The notes under the pieces were generated by a model. The model did not search any database. It saw nothing but the letters and a program-made list of their open reading frames with translations, and was not told where the DNA came from. A program made the translations under genes and the position numbers. This document shows positions 50,747 to 59,665 of a stretch of 64,000 bases of DNA, piece after piece (the first letter of the stretch is position 1; the number at the start of each line of letters is the position of its first letter). This stretch comes from Eisenbergiella porci (GTDB taxonomy: Bacteria; Bacillota; Clostridia; Lachnospirales; Lachnospiraceae): contig NZ_VUMI01000012.1 in NCBI RefSeq assembly GCF_009696275.1, positions 61,413-125,412 on the forward strand, read 5' to 3'.

Positions 50747-52492
50747 ATGCATAAACTTAAAATAAGGCAGCAGTTTGCGCTGGTACTGCTCATCATATTA
50801 TTGACTATTTTATGCATCGGCTATGCAGTTTCCGTTCTGGCAGGCAAAATTGTCCTCCAGAAAAATATCGTTTATGTAGGCAGCATGCTTGAGAAAATCG
50901 AGCAGGAAGCAAATTACGTCGATGATAAAGGGAGTGCGGTAATTAACTTTTTACAGAATGACGGACTGCTGCAGGATTATTTTGAAGGAGAGATGGGTGG
51001 AGAATATTATGAGCTGGCAAGGCAGATGGATCAGCTTCTGACCAGCATTAAAATTATCTATCCGGAAACCAGTGATATCGTACTGTGCGGAAAACGTATT
51101 TATGCTAATATAACCACGAAACGCCAGGTGGATGAGCTGCTTAGCCGCTTCGGCAGGGAGAAGGCTGTTGTCTGTACGGGTATTGAGATGCAGACGGACG
51201 TCCAGAATGAATATAAAGCGATCCGTTATATGTCTCCCATTTACTCCAGCAGATCCGGAGAAAATTATGCCAATCCCATCGGTACCTGCATGGTATCCTT
51301 TCGGCTCAGGAATTTTAACTGGAACAACGAATTTGCGGAAATGGGAACCAATTATGTGCTGATGGATAATTTTGGGCAGTATTACCCCATTAATTGTGAG
51401 GAAGAGAGAGCTAAAATGATAACCGGTATTTTTCTGGATCATCCGGGCAGCAATACGGTGGATACCCGGGAATATTATCTTTCGGTGAAGAAAAACCATA
51501 GTAACAATCTGTATGTGATCAGCTATACGGATAAGCAGGAGCTGTTGATGGATGTCACCTATGTGCAGCGTTTGATTTTTATATTCGGGGCTGCGGGTAT
51601 CGCTGCACTGCTGCTTGTATGCGGGCTGCTGTACCATAGTATTGTTTCTCCCATTTATATATTGGAACAGTATATGGGAAGAATAGCGGCGGGAAATTTT
51701 AAGGAAGTGAAGAATCATGTGACTGTCAGGGGCAGCTGTGAAATGATACGCCTTGCCCGTGTTATGAACGAAATGACAGATGAACTGGAAGAACGGTCGC
51801 GGAGAATTATCAATACTACGAATACGCTATATGAGGTGGATATTGAAAAGCAAAAAGCGGAAATTGCTTTTCTGCGCAGTCAGATTAATCCGCATTTCCT
51901 TTATAATGCGCTTGAGATTATCAAGGGGATTTGTATGAAAAACAACCTCCCGGAGGGGGCAATGGTTGCAGGGAATCTGGGCAAAATATTCAGATACAGC
52001 ATTAAAGGCGGGGATGTGGTTTTGCTTGCGGATGAGATCGGCATGGCGCGGGCGTATATAGATATACAGAAGACGCGGTTTCCCTATAAAGTGGATGTTG
52101 TGTATAATTTAGCGGAGGAGACGCTTAAGATGCCGGTAGCAGGTATGATTCTGCAGCCTATTCTGGAAAATGTTTTCCTGCATTCTGTGGAAAAGACCAC
52201 CGCGATGACTACCTTGTACCTTGCCAGCAAGCTGGAGGGGGAGGAACTGTACTTAACGGTGCAGGATGATGGGGTTGGCATACATAAGGAGACTCTGGAG
52301 GAGCTTAAGAGGCTTATGTCCGCAGGAAGTGTTCACCAGTCCCAGCATGTGGGTCTTGCCAATGTAAACTTCCGCCTGCGTCTGATGTATGGGGAAAATT
52401 ACGGGCTTATTGTGGAAAGCCGTTGGGGAGAGGGAACAAAGGTGGTGGTGCATATGCGCAGTACACCGCTTTACCGTTCCGACAAGGAATAG
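50747..52492 (+). CDS. YesM-type membrane sensor histidine kinase
   Basis: The 581-residue kinase has a first membrane helix (about 10-32), an extracellular sensor of about 240 residues, a second helix (about 275-300), a HAMP region and a His_kinase domain with SQINPHFLYNALEIIKG (His383). The ATPase part has the N-box MILQPILENVFLHSV and G-boxes DDGVGIHKE and GLANVNFRLRL. This is the LytS/YesM class that usually senses sugars and controls an adjacent ABC importer. AAAAGGAGG precedes the ATG. The regulator gene starts 12 bases later. Confidence 0.93.
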   Translation: MHKLKIRQQFALVLLIILLTILCIGYAVSVLAGKIVLQKNIVYVGSMLEKIEQEANYVDDKGSAVINFLQNDGLLQDYFEGEMGGEYYELARQMDQLLTSIKIIYPETSDIVLCGKRIYANITTKRQVDELLSRFGREKAVVCTGIEMQTDVQNEYKAIRYMSPIYSSRSGENYANPIGTCMVSFRLRNFNWNNEFAEMGTNYVLMDNFGQYYPINCEEERAKMITGIFLDHPGSNTVDTREYYLSVKKNHSNNLYVISYTDKQELLMDVTYVQRLIFIFGAAGIAALLLVCGLLYHSIVSPIYILEQYMGRIAAGNFKEVKNHVTVRGSCEMIRLARVMNEMTDELEERSRRIINTTNTLYEVDIEKQKAEIAFLRSQINPHFLYNALEIIKGICMKNNLPEGAMVAGNLGKIFRYSIKGGDVVLLADEIGMARAYIDIQKTRFPYKVDVVYNLAEETLKMPVAGMILQPILENVFLHSVEKTTAMTTLYLASKLEGEELYLTVQDDGVGIHKETLEELKRLMSAGSVHQSQHVGLANVNFRLRLMYGENYGLIVESRWGEGTKVVVHMRSTPLYRSDKE

Positions 52493-52504
52493 GAGGAAGG
52501 GACA

Positions 52505-53833
52505 ATGCCTGTATCAGTAGTGATTGTAGATGACGAGCCAATGGTGATAGAGTCGATACGCTGGGGAGTGGATTTTGAAGCGCTCCATGCAAAAGTATGC
52601 GCAGCCTTTACAGACAGCAGGGAGGCGCTGGAATATATCCGTGAGAATCCGGTGGATATTGTTATAACCGACATTAATATGCCTCCGTTTAGCGGCCTGG
52701 TGCTCTGTTCACGCATACTGGAGCTGGGCAGCGGCACGCAGTTAATCATTATAAGCGGCTATGCAGATTTCTCCTATGCACAGAAATGTATTGAGTATGG
52801 AGCCTTGGGATATTGCCTGAAGCCCATAGACTATGATGATCTGACTGCCTGTGTGAAAAAGGCGGTTGGAAATATAAACAACGGAAACGGCATGGCGGTA
52901 CAGGAATTTATTGAAGCGTTGTACGAGGGCAATAAACAGGCTCTGCGGGGCTATCTGGATGAAGAACATATCAATGAGACTTTTTATATCGCAGTATCCG
53001 TCAGTAAAGGACCGGTGTTTTGTTGTTACTCGCAAAATATCGGGCTGAATGAATATCTGTATCTTTCCAATGAACCGATCCCGGCACTGGATGAAGAATG
53101 GCTGGCAGGTAACCCGGATATTTTCGGGGTCAGCCGGAGCGCGGAAATGGTGTCCTGTAAAGAACTGCAGCAGAAGGCATGCCAATTGGTCTATAATAGC
53201 TACCAGTTTTTCTTTTATCAGAAGGAGAAAGAATTTACAGAAAATACAGTCTATGATTCTCAGGTTATGCAGAAGGCCAGAGCATTTTTTGCCTGTCCGG
53301 ATGAACTGGAGCATTTGCTGCTTGACGGCGCAGGTATGAACCATATCCGGATGGCGGCGGATCTATATAACTTGGCTTTGCAGTACATGGATGAGGAAAG
53401 CTGCCTGTATTCCTATAACCAGATCGTGTACCGTTTTAAGAACTTTAGGGGGCTGGCAGCATATATTGTGAAGGAACTGCGCAGGGAAAACGAACAGGAA
53501 ACGGAGTATGAGAGCGGAAACAGAAAATTTCTGGAACTGATAAAATTCGTAAATGCAAACTATTCCCAGGATATATCCGCACAGAGCCTTGCTGAGAAGC
53601 TGAATCTGAACCCCTGCTACATCAGCCAGCTTTTTAAGAAAGAGACAGGCACCACATTTGTCAAATACCTGACAGAGCTAAGAATAAGCCGGGCGAAGGA
53701 GCTGATGCTGAAAACCGATATGTCTGTTAATGAGATCGGCGAAGCCTGCGGCTTTCATGATTATTTTTATTTTATTAAAATCTTTAAGAAATTTACCGGT
53801 AAAGCACCCACTGTTTTCAGGCAGGAGAGGTAG
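52505..53833 (+). CDS. YesN-type response regulator with AraC DNA-binding domain
   Basis: The 442-residue protein has an N-terminal receiver (IVDDEPMVIESIRWG; phosphoacceptor Asp56 in VITDINMPPFSG; Lys in YCLKPIDYDDL). A poorly conserved middle (130-330) follows, then a C-terminal AraC helix-turn-helix pair (YSQDISAQSLAEKLNLNPCY, ISQLFKKETGTTF, NEIGEACGFHDYFYFIKIFK). With the preceding kinase it should activate the transporter operon that follows. GGAGGAAGG precedes the ATG. Confidence 0.93.
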   Translation: MPVSVVIVDDEPMVIESIRWGVDFEALHAKVCAAFTDSREALEYIRENPVDIVITDINMPPFSGLVLCSRILELGSGTQLIIISGYADFSYAQKCIEYGALGYCLKPIDYDDLTACVKKAVGNINNGNGMAVQEFIEALYEGNKQALRGYLDEEHINETFYIAVSVSKGPVFCCYSQNIGLNEYLYLSNEPIPALDEEWLAGNPDIFGVSRSAEMVSCKELQQKACQLVYNSYQFFFYQKEKEFTENTVYDSQVMQKARAFFACPDELEHLLLDGAGMNHIRMAADLYNLALQYMDEESCLYSYNQIVYRFKNFRGLAAYIVKELRRENEQETEYESGNRKFLELIKFVNANYSQDISAQSLAEKLNLNPCYISQLFKKETGTTFVKYLTELRISRAKELMLKTDMSVNEIGEACGFHDYFYFIKIFKKFTGKAPTVFRQER

Positions 53834-53898
53834 ATAATATAAAAATATTCCGGCAATATGTCTTGTTTTAAGATGCAGTTATGGAAATATAAAAAAAT

Positions 53899-53953
53899 TA
53901 TTTGTGCAATATGTATTTGCTCCATACCAATCAAATCCCGCCCAAAGTATAAT
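53899..53953 (+). promoter_or_regulatory. Activator-dependent promoter of the importer operon
   Basis: TATAAT (53948-53953) is perfect, but no -35 box lies 16-18 bases upstream. Direct repeats TATTTGTGCAA (53899-53909) and TATTTGCTCCA (53914-53924) occupy that region and could be the sites for the AraC-type regulator. Confidence 0.5.
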
Positions 53954-53971
53954 ATCCACATGGAGGGGGAC

Positions 53972-54022
53972 ATGGGTTGGAAGAATACAATTCCCCCCTT
54001 CCTGATTGGTATATGCGTTTAA
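53972..54022 (+). CDS. Possible 16-residue leader peptide
   Basis: An ATG at 53972 follows GGAGGGGG and opens the frame MGWKNTIPPFLIGICV before TAA. It ends 20 bases before the permease start. The ribosome-binding site is strong and lies almost at the predicted transcript start. It may be a translated leader, or a chance frame. Confidence 0.35.
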   Translation: MGWKNTIPPFLIGICV

Positions 54023-54042
54023 GCGCGTGGAGGGGAGCAAAA

Positions 54043-55005
54043 ATGAAATCTCAAAAACGCAATTCTAAATCAACTTCCATGGTATCTGGAAAAGTGAGAT
54101 CAACGTGGAAACAAATCAAAAACGATAAGCTGCTTTATCTCTTGCTGGTGCCGCTGATGGTCTGGTATATCATATTCTGCTATCTGCCCATGGGAGGCCT
54201 CACCCTGGCTTTTAAGAATTTCCGGTATGATTTGGGACTGTGGGGAAGCCCATGGGTGGGAACTGAACATTTCCGGGCAATGTTTGAGGATCAGGCATTT
54301 TGGCAGGCTCTTAAAAATACATTGATATTCGCCGCCGGCAAAATCCTGTTTATCTTTCCGATTCCTATTTTATTATCTGTTATTCTCAATGAAATTTCTT
54401 CTAAAAAAGTGACGAAATTTTTTCAGACAGTATTTACCTTTCCGCATTTTATAACCTGGGTGGTGCTTTCCGGGATTCTGATTAACTTTTTCGGAACCAG
54501 CGGTGTTGTAAACGGACTGCTGGGTATGGCTGGGATCGCTTCCATTTCACCACTTTCAACGCCGGCTATGTTCCGGCCGTTTATATGGCTGTCGGCACTT
54601 TGGAAAGAGATTGGCTGGGATTCCATTATTTATCTTGCTGCTTTTTCTTCCATTGATCCGGGTCTTTATGAAGCGGCGAGCATAGATGGGGCCAACCGGT
54701 TTCAGAAAATGATCCATATATCCTGGCCGGGTATCAGGGGGACGGTTTGTATTATGCTGATATTGGCGGTGGGCAGCCTGATGACGAACGGGGCCAGCTT
54801 TGATCAGGTGTTTAACCTATACTCCGCACCGGTTTATAGTGTTGCAGATACCATTGATACTTATGTTTACCGTGGTTCCTTCGGTATGGGCATGAACTTT
54901 GGTTATACCACGGCGATAGGTTTCCTGAAGTCAATCATAAATATCATACTGATTACAATGGCTAATAAAATCGTGACGAAGAGCGGCGAGGCAGGGCTGT
55001 TTTAA
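54043..55005 (+). CDS. ABC sugar transporter permease, LplB-like
   Basis: The 320-residue membrane protein has six helices. It starts with a basic region and NDKLLYLLLVPLMVWYIIFC. The conserved EAA loop is YEAASIDGANRFQKMIHISWP (about 225-245), which contacts the ATPase. It pairs with the second permease and the binding protein downstream as a CUT1-type importer of the LplABC class. No ATPase gene is present, so a shared MsmX-like ATPase elsewhere is expected. The ATG at 54043 follows GGAGGGGAG; an earlier TTG at 53977 is rejected. Confidence 0.92.
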   Translation: MKSQKRNSKSTSMVSGKVRSTWKQIKNDKLLYLLLVPLMVWYIIFCYLPMGGLTLAFKNFRYDLGLWGSPWVGTEHFRAMFEDQAFWQALKNTLIFAAGKILFIFPIPILLSVILNEISSKKVTKFFQTVFTFPHFITWVVLSGILINFFGTSGVVNGLLGMAGIASISPLSTPAMFRPFIWLSALWKEIGWDSIIYLAAFSSIDPGLYEAASIDGANRFQKMIHISWPGIRGTVCIMLILAVGSLMTNGASFDQVFNLYSAPVYSVADTIDTYVYRGSFGMGMNFGYTTAIGFLKSIINIILITMANKIVTKSGEAGLF

Positions 55006-55011
55006 AAAAAG

Positions 55012-55170
55012 CCTCTGGGGACCGTAAGTTTTGCCCACGCCATACATGCCCATGACAACCTCGTATTCTGGGAGCGTGGAAGCAAGTGCATTCATCTCCT
55101 TGCGGAGCTGTTCGATATGGGCAGAGGCAAGATTGAACTGCTGGATACTCTACTGGATCAGAAGCTTATG
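55012..55170 (-). mobile_element. Remnant of an IS110-family transposase gene
   Basis: On the minus strand one frame reads QFNLASAHIEQLRKEMNAL, then ASTLPEYEVVMGMYGVGKTY and GPQ. This matches the Transposase_20 region of IS110-type transposases (usually MxGVGxxLGPQ). The frame meets a TAG just upstream and is cut off at the end of the permease gene, so only about 50 codons remain. Both ends of the element are missing. It lies between two permease genes that belong to one operon. Confidence 0.65.
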
Positions 55171-55246
55171 TGAAATGAGAGGATTAAGTCCCAATTGGAT
55201 GTTGGGTACTGAAACCCTACACTTATATATTAGGAGGAGGTGTATT

Positions 55247-56125
55247 ATGGCCGGAAAAAAGAAAATTTCGTCCTTCCATGTTACTACTATTATGATTCTA
55301 TCCATTTTGGCAGTTGTGACCATTTTCCCTTTTTATTATGTATTTATCGTATCCTTTTCCAGCCTGGAAGCAATCAGCAGCCATGTTCCCTATCTTTTTC
55401 CTTATGTATTTGATCCGGAAGGGTACAAAATGGTATTCAGTGAGCCGCGGTTTCTTTCTTCTTTTCTGAATTCCGTTTTTGTAACGGTGGCGGGAACCGT
55501 AATCAATATGCTGCTGTCGGTTTTCGGAGCTTATGCCCTTTCTAAAAAGAGGCTTGCAGGCAGGAAAGTTATTTTATCCATGATTCTGTTTACCATGCTG
55601 TTCAGCGGCGGTTTAATTCCTTACTACCTTGTGGTAAGCGGACTTCATCTTAGCAATACCATATGGGCAATGATTATTCCCAGTGCAATCAACACCTTTT
55701 ATCTCATTATTATGAAAAACTACTTTTCATCGCTTTCACCCAGCCTGGAGGAGGCGGCTAAAATAGATGGGGCAAATGATATCCAGATCCTGTTTCGGGT
55801 GATGCTTCCCATATCCCTGCCGTTTATAGCGACTTTTGTCCTGTTCTATTCCGTAGAGCGTTGGAATGAATGGTGGAATGCCCTTCTGTTTATTAACGAC
55901 AGCAGTCTCCAGCCGCTGCAGATCTATATGCGGAACCTTCTGGTGAACTATAACAATCAGATGTCTCAGCAGGCAATGTTGATTCTGGGTGACAAGCGCA
56001 GTGCTAATTTCCAGGCGGTACAGATGGCTTCCATTGTAGTATCCACCGTTCCGATTCTATGTATTTATCCATTTGTCCAAAGACATTTTGTAAAGGGGGT
56101 TATGGTTGGTTCTGTAAAAGAGTAG
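55247..56125 (+). CDS. ABC sugar transporter permease, LplC-like
   Basis: The 292-residue membrane protein is the second CUT1 permease, with six helices and the EAA loop LEEAAKIDGANDIQILFRVM (about 168-187). It begins MAGKKKISSFHVTTIMI and ends FVKGVMVGSVKE, typical of LplC/YtcP proteins. The strong TAGGAGGAGG fixes the ATG at 55247; an upstream extension to 55031 would translate the antisense of the transposase remnant. It should form a heterodimer with the LplB-like permease. Confidence 0.93.
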   Translation: MAGKKKISSFHVTTIMILSILAVVTIFPFYYVFIVSFSSLEAISSHVPYLFPYVFDPEGYKMVFSEPRFLSSFLNSVFVTVAGTVINMLLSVFGAYALSKKRLAGRKVILSMILFTMLFSGGLIPYYLVVSGLHLSNTIWAMIIPSAINTFYLIIMKNYFSSLSPSLEEAAKIDGANDIQILFRVMLPISLPFIATFVLFYSVERWNEWWNALLFINDSSLQPLQIYMRNLLVNYNNQMSQQAMLILGDKRSANFQAVQMASIVVSTVPILCIYPFVQRHFVKGVMVGSVKE

Positions 56126-56223
56126 GGAATTGCCCATACCGCAAAGCGGTGTGGGGGAAGGTCAAAATTCAGGCTCCGTAAGGGGCGGAAAGTCCTCCTT
56201 ATGAGGATGGAAAGGGGATTCAT

Positions 56224-57807
56224 ATGAAAAAGAAATATGTACAGGCAGCAGTAGCAGCAGCTTTGGCCGTTACGATGACGGCATCTCTTATGGCATGTCA
56301 GCCGGCGGCTTCGTCATCCGGCAGCCAGGCCGGTGACGGTGGAACGGTCACAAGTGACGGGAAGGGGGAACCTGCCGAAATCAGTATTGCGATATGGGAT
56401 ATTGAAAATGCCATGCGCAATGGAACGGATGATAAGATCCTGACGGCAATTGAAGAAGGAGCCAACGTAACCATCAAGCCGGTCAATACAACCTGGGATG
56501 ATTACAGGGATAAAATTCAGCTTTGGGCAGCATCGAATCAGCTTCCGGATATGTTTGCCATAGATGTCATCGGTTCCAGCTTCTATCATGATTGGATATC
56601 CCAGGGAGTGGTTTCCCCTCTGCCTGATGATCTGTCCCGCTGGCCTAATCTGGAAAAGTACATGTCATCACCTGAAATACAGGGTCTGCGTGCCCCCGAC
56701 GGCAAGATGTATGTGGTTCCCAGAGTTATGTGGGAGGATTTGATAGACGGTTCCCAGGAACGCAGAGTCTATTACCGCTGGGACCTGGCGCAGGCGTCCG
56801 GTGTAACGAAAGAACCGGAAAATTATGATGAGTTCCGTGATATGATCAAGAAAATTATAGCGGCGGATCCCGAAAACAAAAAAATTACCGGGCTGACTGT
56901 TTCCGTACCGCAGCTGTTTGACAGCTTTTTTATGCCGTATGGTGTGCCGCTGGGAATGGGGGATGGTTCCGGCAGCGATTTTAAATGGATTGAAAAGGAT
57001 GGAAAATATGTACCGGCCTATTTCAACGGCGACCTGTTAAGTGTTTTCCAGCTTGCCCGCGATATGTATACGGAAGGTACCATCGATCCGGACGTGGCCC
57101 TTGCCAAAGCACAGCTGTCCGAAGATAAATTCCTTCAGGGAAAAGTAGCAGCCTATTTCTTAAATACTACGACAGACTCGCTGCAGCGGAAATGGGAAAA
57201 ATCAAACCCTGATATGAATTTTGAAGATTGTGTCAAAATTGCCCATCCTTTCCCTATACAGGACGGCAGTATGACAACGGTTCCCGTATTTAAGAGCTAT
57301 TGGTCTGAGACCTATATCGGAACCAAGGATCCGGAAAAGATAGAGCGTATCCTGGATCTTATGGAATGGATGCTGGCGAATGACGAGCTGGTGCGCTTCG
57401 GCTTTGAAGGCGAAGATTATAAGATGGAAGATGGCGTCAGGATTACGCTAGGAGACATACCCATCGGTGAGAAGTATCCTGCAAATGCCCTGTGCTCCAT
57501 GGTTCAGTATGCAAACTGGTACCGCTTTGAGATGACCGGCAATGAGAATGTGGATAAATATCGTCAGTGGGATTTGGAATACCGTGATTGGGTACGTGAA
57601 AACTGCAAGCTTCCGGACTTTTCACCGGCTGTAACAAATCTTTCCACACCTGCTAAGAATCAGTTTTCCATTAAGCCTGCCGATGACATCATTAAGATAA
57701 TGACCGGGACGGAGCCTGTTGAGAAAATGTATAACGATTTGATGGATGCCTATGAGAAGATGGGCCTGCAGAAAATGATCGATGAAGTAAATGAAGCAAT
57801 GAAATAG
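56224..57807 (+). CDS. Extracellular sugar-binding lipoprotein of the ABC importer
   Basis: The 527-residue protein has a lipoprotein signal (MKKKYVQAAVAAALAV, then ASLMAC with lipobox Cys25) and a large LplA-type solute-binding fold. WASNQLPDMFAIDVIG, YVVPRVMWEDLIDG and YTEGTIDPDVALAKAQL are typical of this cluster. It is tethered outside and delivers an oligosaccharide to the two permeases. The ligand is unknown; the neighbouring hydrolase suggests a hexosamine-containing glycan. GAAAGGGG precedes the ATG. A hairpin, CATACCGC/GCGGTGTG, lies in the gap to the permease gene. Confidence 0.93.
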   Translation: MKKKYVQAAVAAALAVTMTASLMACQPAASSSGSQAGDGGTVTSDGKGEPAEISIAIWDIENAMRNGTDDKILTAIEEGANVTIKPVNTTWDDYRDKIQLWAASNQLPDMFAIDVIGSSFYHDWISQGVVSPLPDDLSRWPNLEKYMSSPEIQGLRAPDGKMYVVPRVMWEDLIDGSQERRVYYRWDLAQASGVTKEPENYDEFRDMIKKIIAADPENKKITGLTVSVPQLFDSFFMPYGVPLGMGDGSGSDFKWIEKDGKYVPAYFNGDLLSVFQLARDMYTEGTIDPDVALAKAQLSEDKFLQGKVAAYFLNTTTDSLQRKWEKSNPDMNFEDCVKIAHPFPIQDGSMTTVPVFKSYWSETYIGTKDPEKIERILDLMEWMLANDELVRFGFEGEDYKMEDGVRITLGDIPIGEKYPANALCSMVQYANWYRFEMTGNENVDKYRQWDLEYRDWVRENCKLPDFSPAVTNLSTPAKNQFSIKPADDIIKIMTGTEPVEKMYNDLMDAYEKMGLQKMIDEVNEAMK

Positions 57808-57827
57808 CAGCTTTCAGGAGGAAATCA

Positions 57828-59432
57828 ATGAAAGGTTATTGTACTGTAAAAGAGGAATGGTTATACCCGGATCAAACGCTGGAGGAACTCCCGGAGAGAG
57901 TGGTGCTTCACAGTGCAAAGAATGGCAGAGAGGGGATACGGCTTTTACTGGAAAGCGGAAACGAAAAATTGAATGTAAGCCTGAATGGGAAAGGCTTTAC
58001 AGCCGAACTGTTCGAGATGGTTGATGTATTTGTAGGCTATAATGAAGCGGAGACAGAAGAGCAGAATGGCATGTTCGTCATTACGGCTGATGAATATGAG
58101 AAACCTGATTACTGTACGAGAAAGGCTCCTTTCAGAGTTTACGAGGTTCTCAGGCCGCTGCAAAGCGATGAGCTTGCGGTGAAACATGGATTGGGTGCCT
58201 TGTACCTTACACTCACTGCACAGGAGGAAACGGCTGCAGGTATTTATGAGCTGGAGCTGAGGGTGGGCGAATACAGGCTGATAATCCAATTACACCTGTA
58301 TGAAGTCCGTATCCCGGAGGAATCTCTGGGGATTACGAACTGGTTTTCTCTGGATAATGTGGCGCTGCGCCATGATCTCGTTTTTGGATCAGAGGCTTAT
58401 TATTCGATGCTTCGGCGCTATGCGCGTGCCATGCGCCGCACCCGTCAGACACATTTCTTTATATCCTATGACCACAGGAGGCTTCCCTTTGATAAGGCGG
58501 AGGGCAAATTTGATTTCAGTTATCTAAAGCCTATTATCGGGATTTTTTTTGAAGAAGGCTTTTCCGTGATGGAGTTTGGAAACTTTGCAACCCGCGGTGG
58601 CGATATGTTTACGGATGAAATGAAGTGTAACATGGATCCGTCTGTCTGTGTATCCAGTGACGAGGGCTATCATATGCAGCAGAATTTTATCAGGGGCCTG
58701 GCATCGTTTCTGAAGGAGAACGGCTGGGAGAAGAAGGTTATCTTTCATATTTTTGATGAACCGGATGTACATCTTAAGGATAGGGCGGCTCTTGAGAAAA
58801 GAAAACAGCAGTACCTTCGTATCAGTAACCTGCTGCGCCGGCATCTTCCGGGATGCCGCATTATAGAAGCGGTTAAAACCACGGAATTTAAAGCGGGTGT
58901 GGATATCTGGGTTCCGCTCAGTGCCAATTATGAAGAACAGAAGGCAGATTTTGATAAGCTGCTGGCGGCCGGAGAAGAGGTATGGGTTTATGTATGCTGT
59001 GTTCCTACAGGCTGTCATCTGAACCGTTTTCTCGATATTGACCTTATCAAGTCGCGTTTGCTCTTCTGGGGCTGTGCGCGCTACGGGCTTACGGGATATC
59101 TCCATTGGGGGTTCAATTACTGGCCGGAAGATGCACAATATGATCCGTTTGAATGTTCCAATACACCGAATGCTGCATTTCATGGTATCTATCCTTCAGG
59201 CGATGCTTATATTGTCTATCCCGGAGAGGACGGCCCTTTGCCGGGAATGCGTCTGGAGGCCCAGCGCCGGGGGGCAGAGGATTATGAATTGCTTTTGCTT
59301 CTCAAATCTGTAAAACCGATGGAATATGAACGCCTTATGAAGAAAACCCTGCGCGGCTTTTCCGACTATAACGCAGACGCAGAGGCTTTTGAAGAAACAC
59401 GAAGGGAACTGCTTTCTCTTCTTGACATATAG
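57828..59432 (+). CDS. DUF4091/GH123-like glycoside hydrolase candidate
   Basis: The 534-residue cytosolic protein has an N-terminal beta-rich part (1-170) and a barrel-like part with FHIFDEPDVHLKDRAALEKR, where adjacent Asp310-Glu311 match the catalytic DE pair of GH123. It ends with the DUF4091 hallmark MRLEAQRRGAEDYELLLLL (about 477-495). GH123 enzymes release N-acetylgalactosamine. The assignment is by pattern only. No signal peptide is seen, so the substrate would be imported first. It starts 20 bases after the binding-protein gene, behind CAGGAGG. Confidence 0.75.
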   Translation: MKGYCTVKEEWLYPDQTLEELPERVVLHSAKNGREGIRLLLESGNEKLNVSLNGKGFTAELFEMVDVFVGYNEAETEEQNGMFVITADEYEKPDYCTRKAPFRVYEVLRPLQSDELAVKHGLGALYLTLTAQEETAAGIYELELRVGEYRLIIQLHLYEVRIPEESLGITNWFSLDNVALRHDLVFGSEAYYSMLRRYARAMRRTRQTHFFISYDHRRLPFDKAEGKFDFSYLKPIIGIFFEEGFSVMEFGNFATRGGDMFTDEMKCNMDPSVCVSSDEGYHMQQNFIRGLASFLKENGWEKKVIFHIFDEPDVHLKDRAALEKRKQQYLRISNLLRRHLPGCRIIEAVKTTEFKAGVDIWVPLSANYEEQKADFDKLLAAGEEVWVYVCCVPTGCHLNRFLDIDLIKSRLLFWGCARYGLTGYLHWGFNYWPEDAQYDPFECSNTPNAAFHGIYPSGDAYIVYPGEDGPLPGMRLEAQRRGAEDYELLLLLKSVKPMEYERLMKKTLRGFSDYNADAEAFEETRRELLSLLDI

Positions 59433-59551
59433 CTGTTTCTCATGCAGATTTTTGTAGAGGAAGGGACAGGACAATTACAAAAATTATTATATTGGCCCGC
59501 GTCTATTAATCGAATATATGGGAATAATATAGAAATAAAATTAATAAATAT

Positions 59552-59591
59552 AAAGGATAAGCCACTCTCCATGTACTGCGGCTTGTCCTTT
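59552..59591 (+). terminator. Rho-independent terminator of the importer operon
   Basis: AAAGGATAAGCC (59552-59563) pairs with GGCTTGTCCTTT (59580-59591), with one G-T pair, and T residues follow. Confidence 0.75.
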
Positions 59592-59665
59592 TCCTGTTTT
59601 TGTGTTAAAATGTGCTGTGTTATTCGTAATGAAATGCTGTATATGAAGGGAAATGGGAAGTATAA

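Noticed and set aside
55031..55246. N-terminal extension of the second permease to 55031
   Set aside because: It translates the antisense of the IS110 remnant; a strong ribosome-binding site supports the ATG at 55247.
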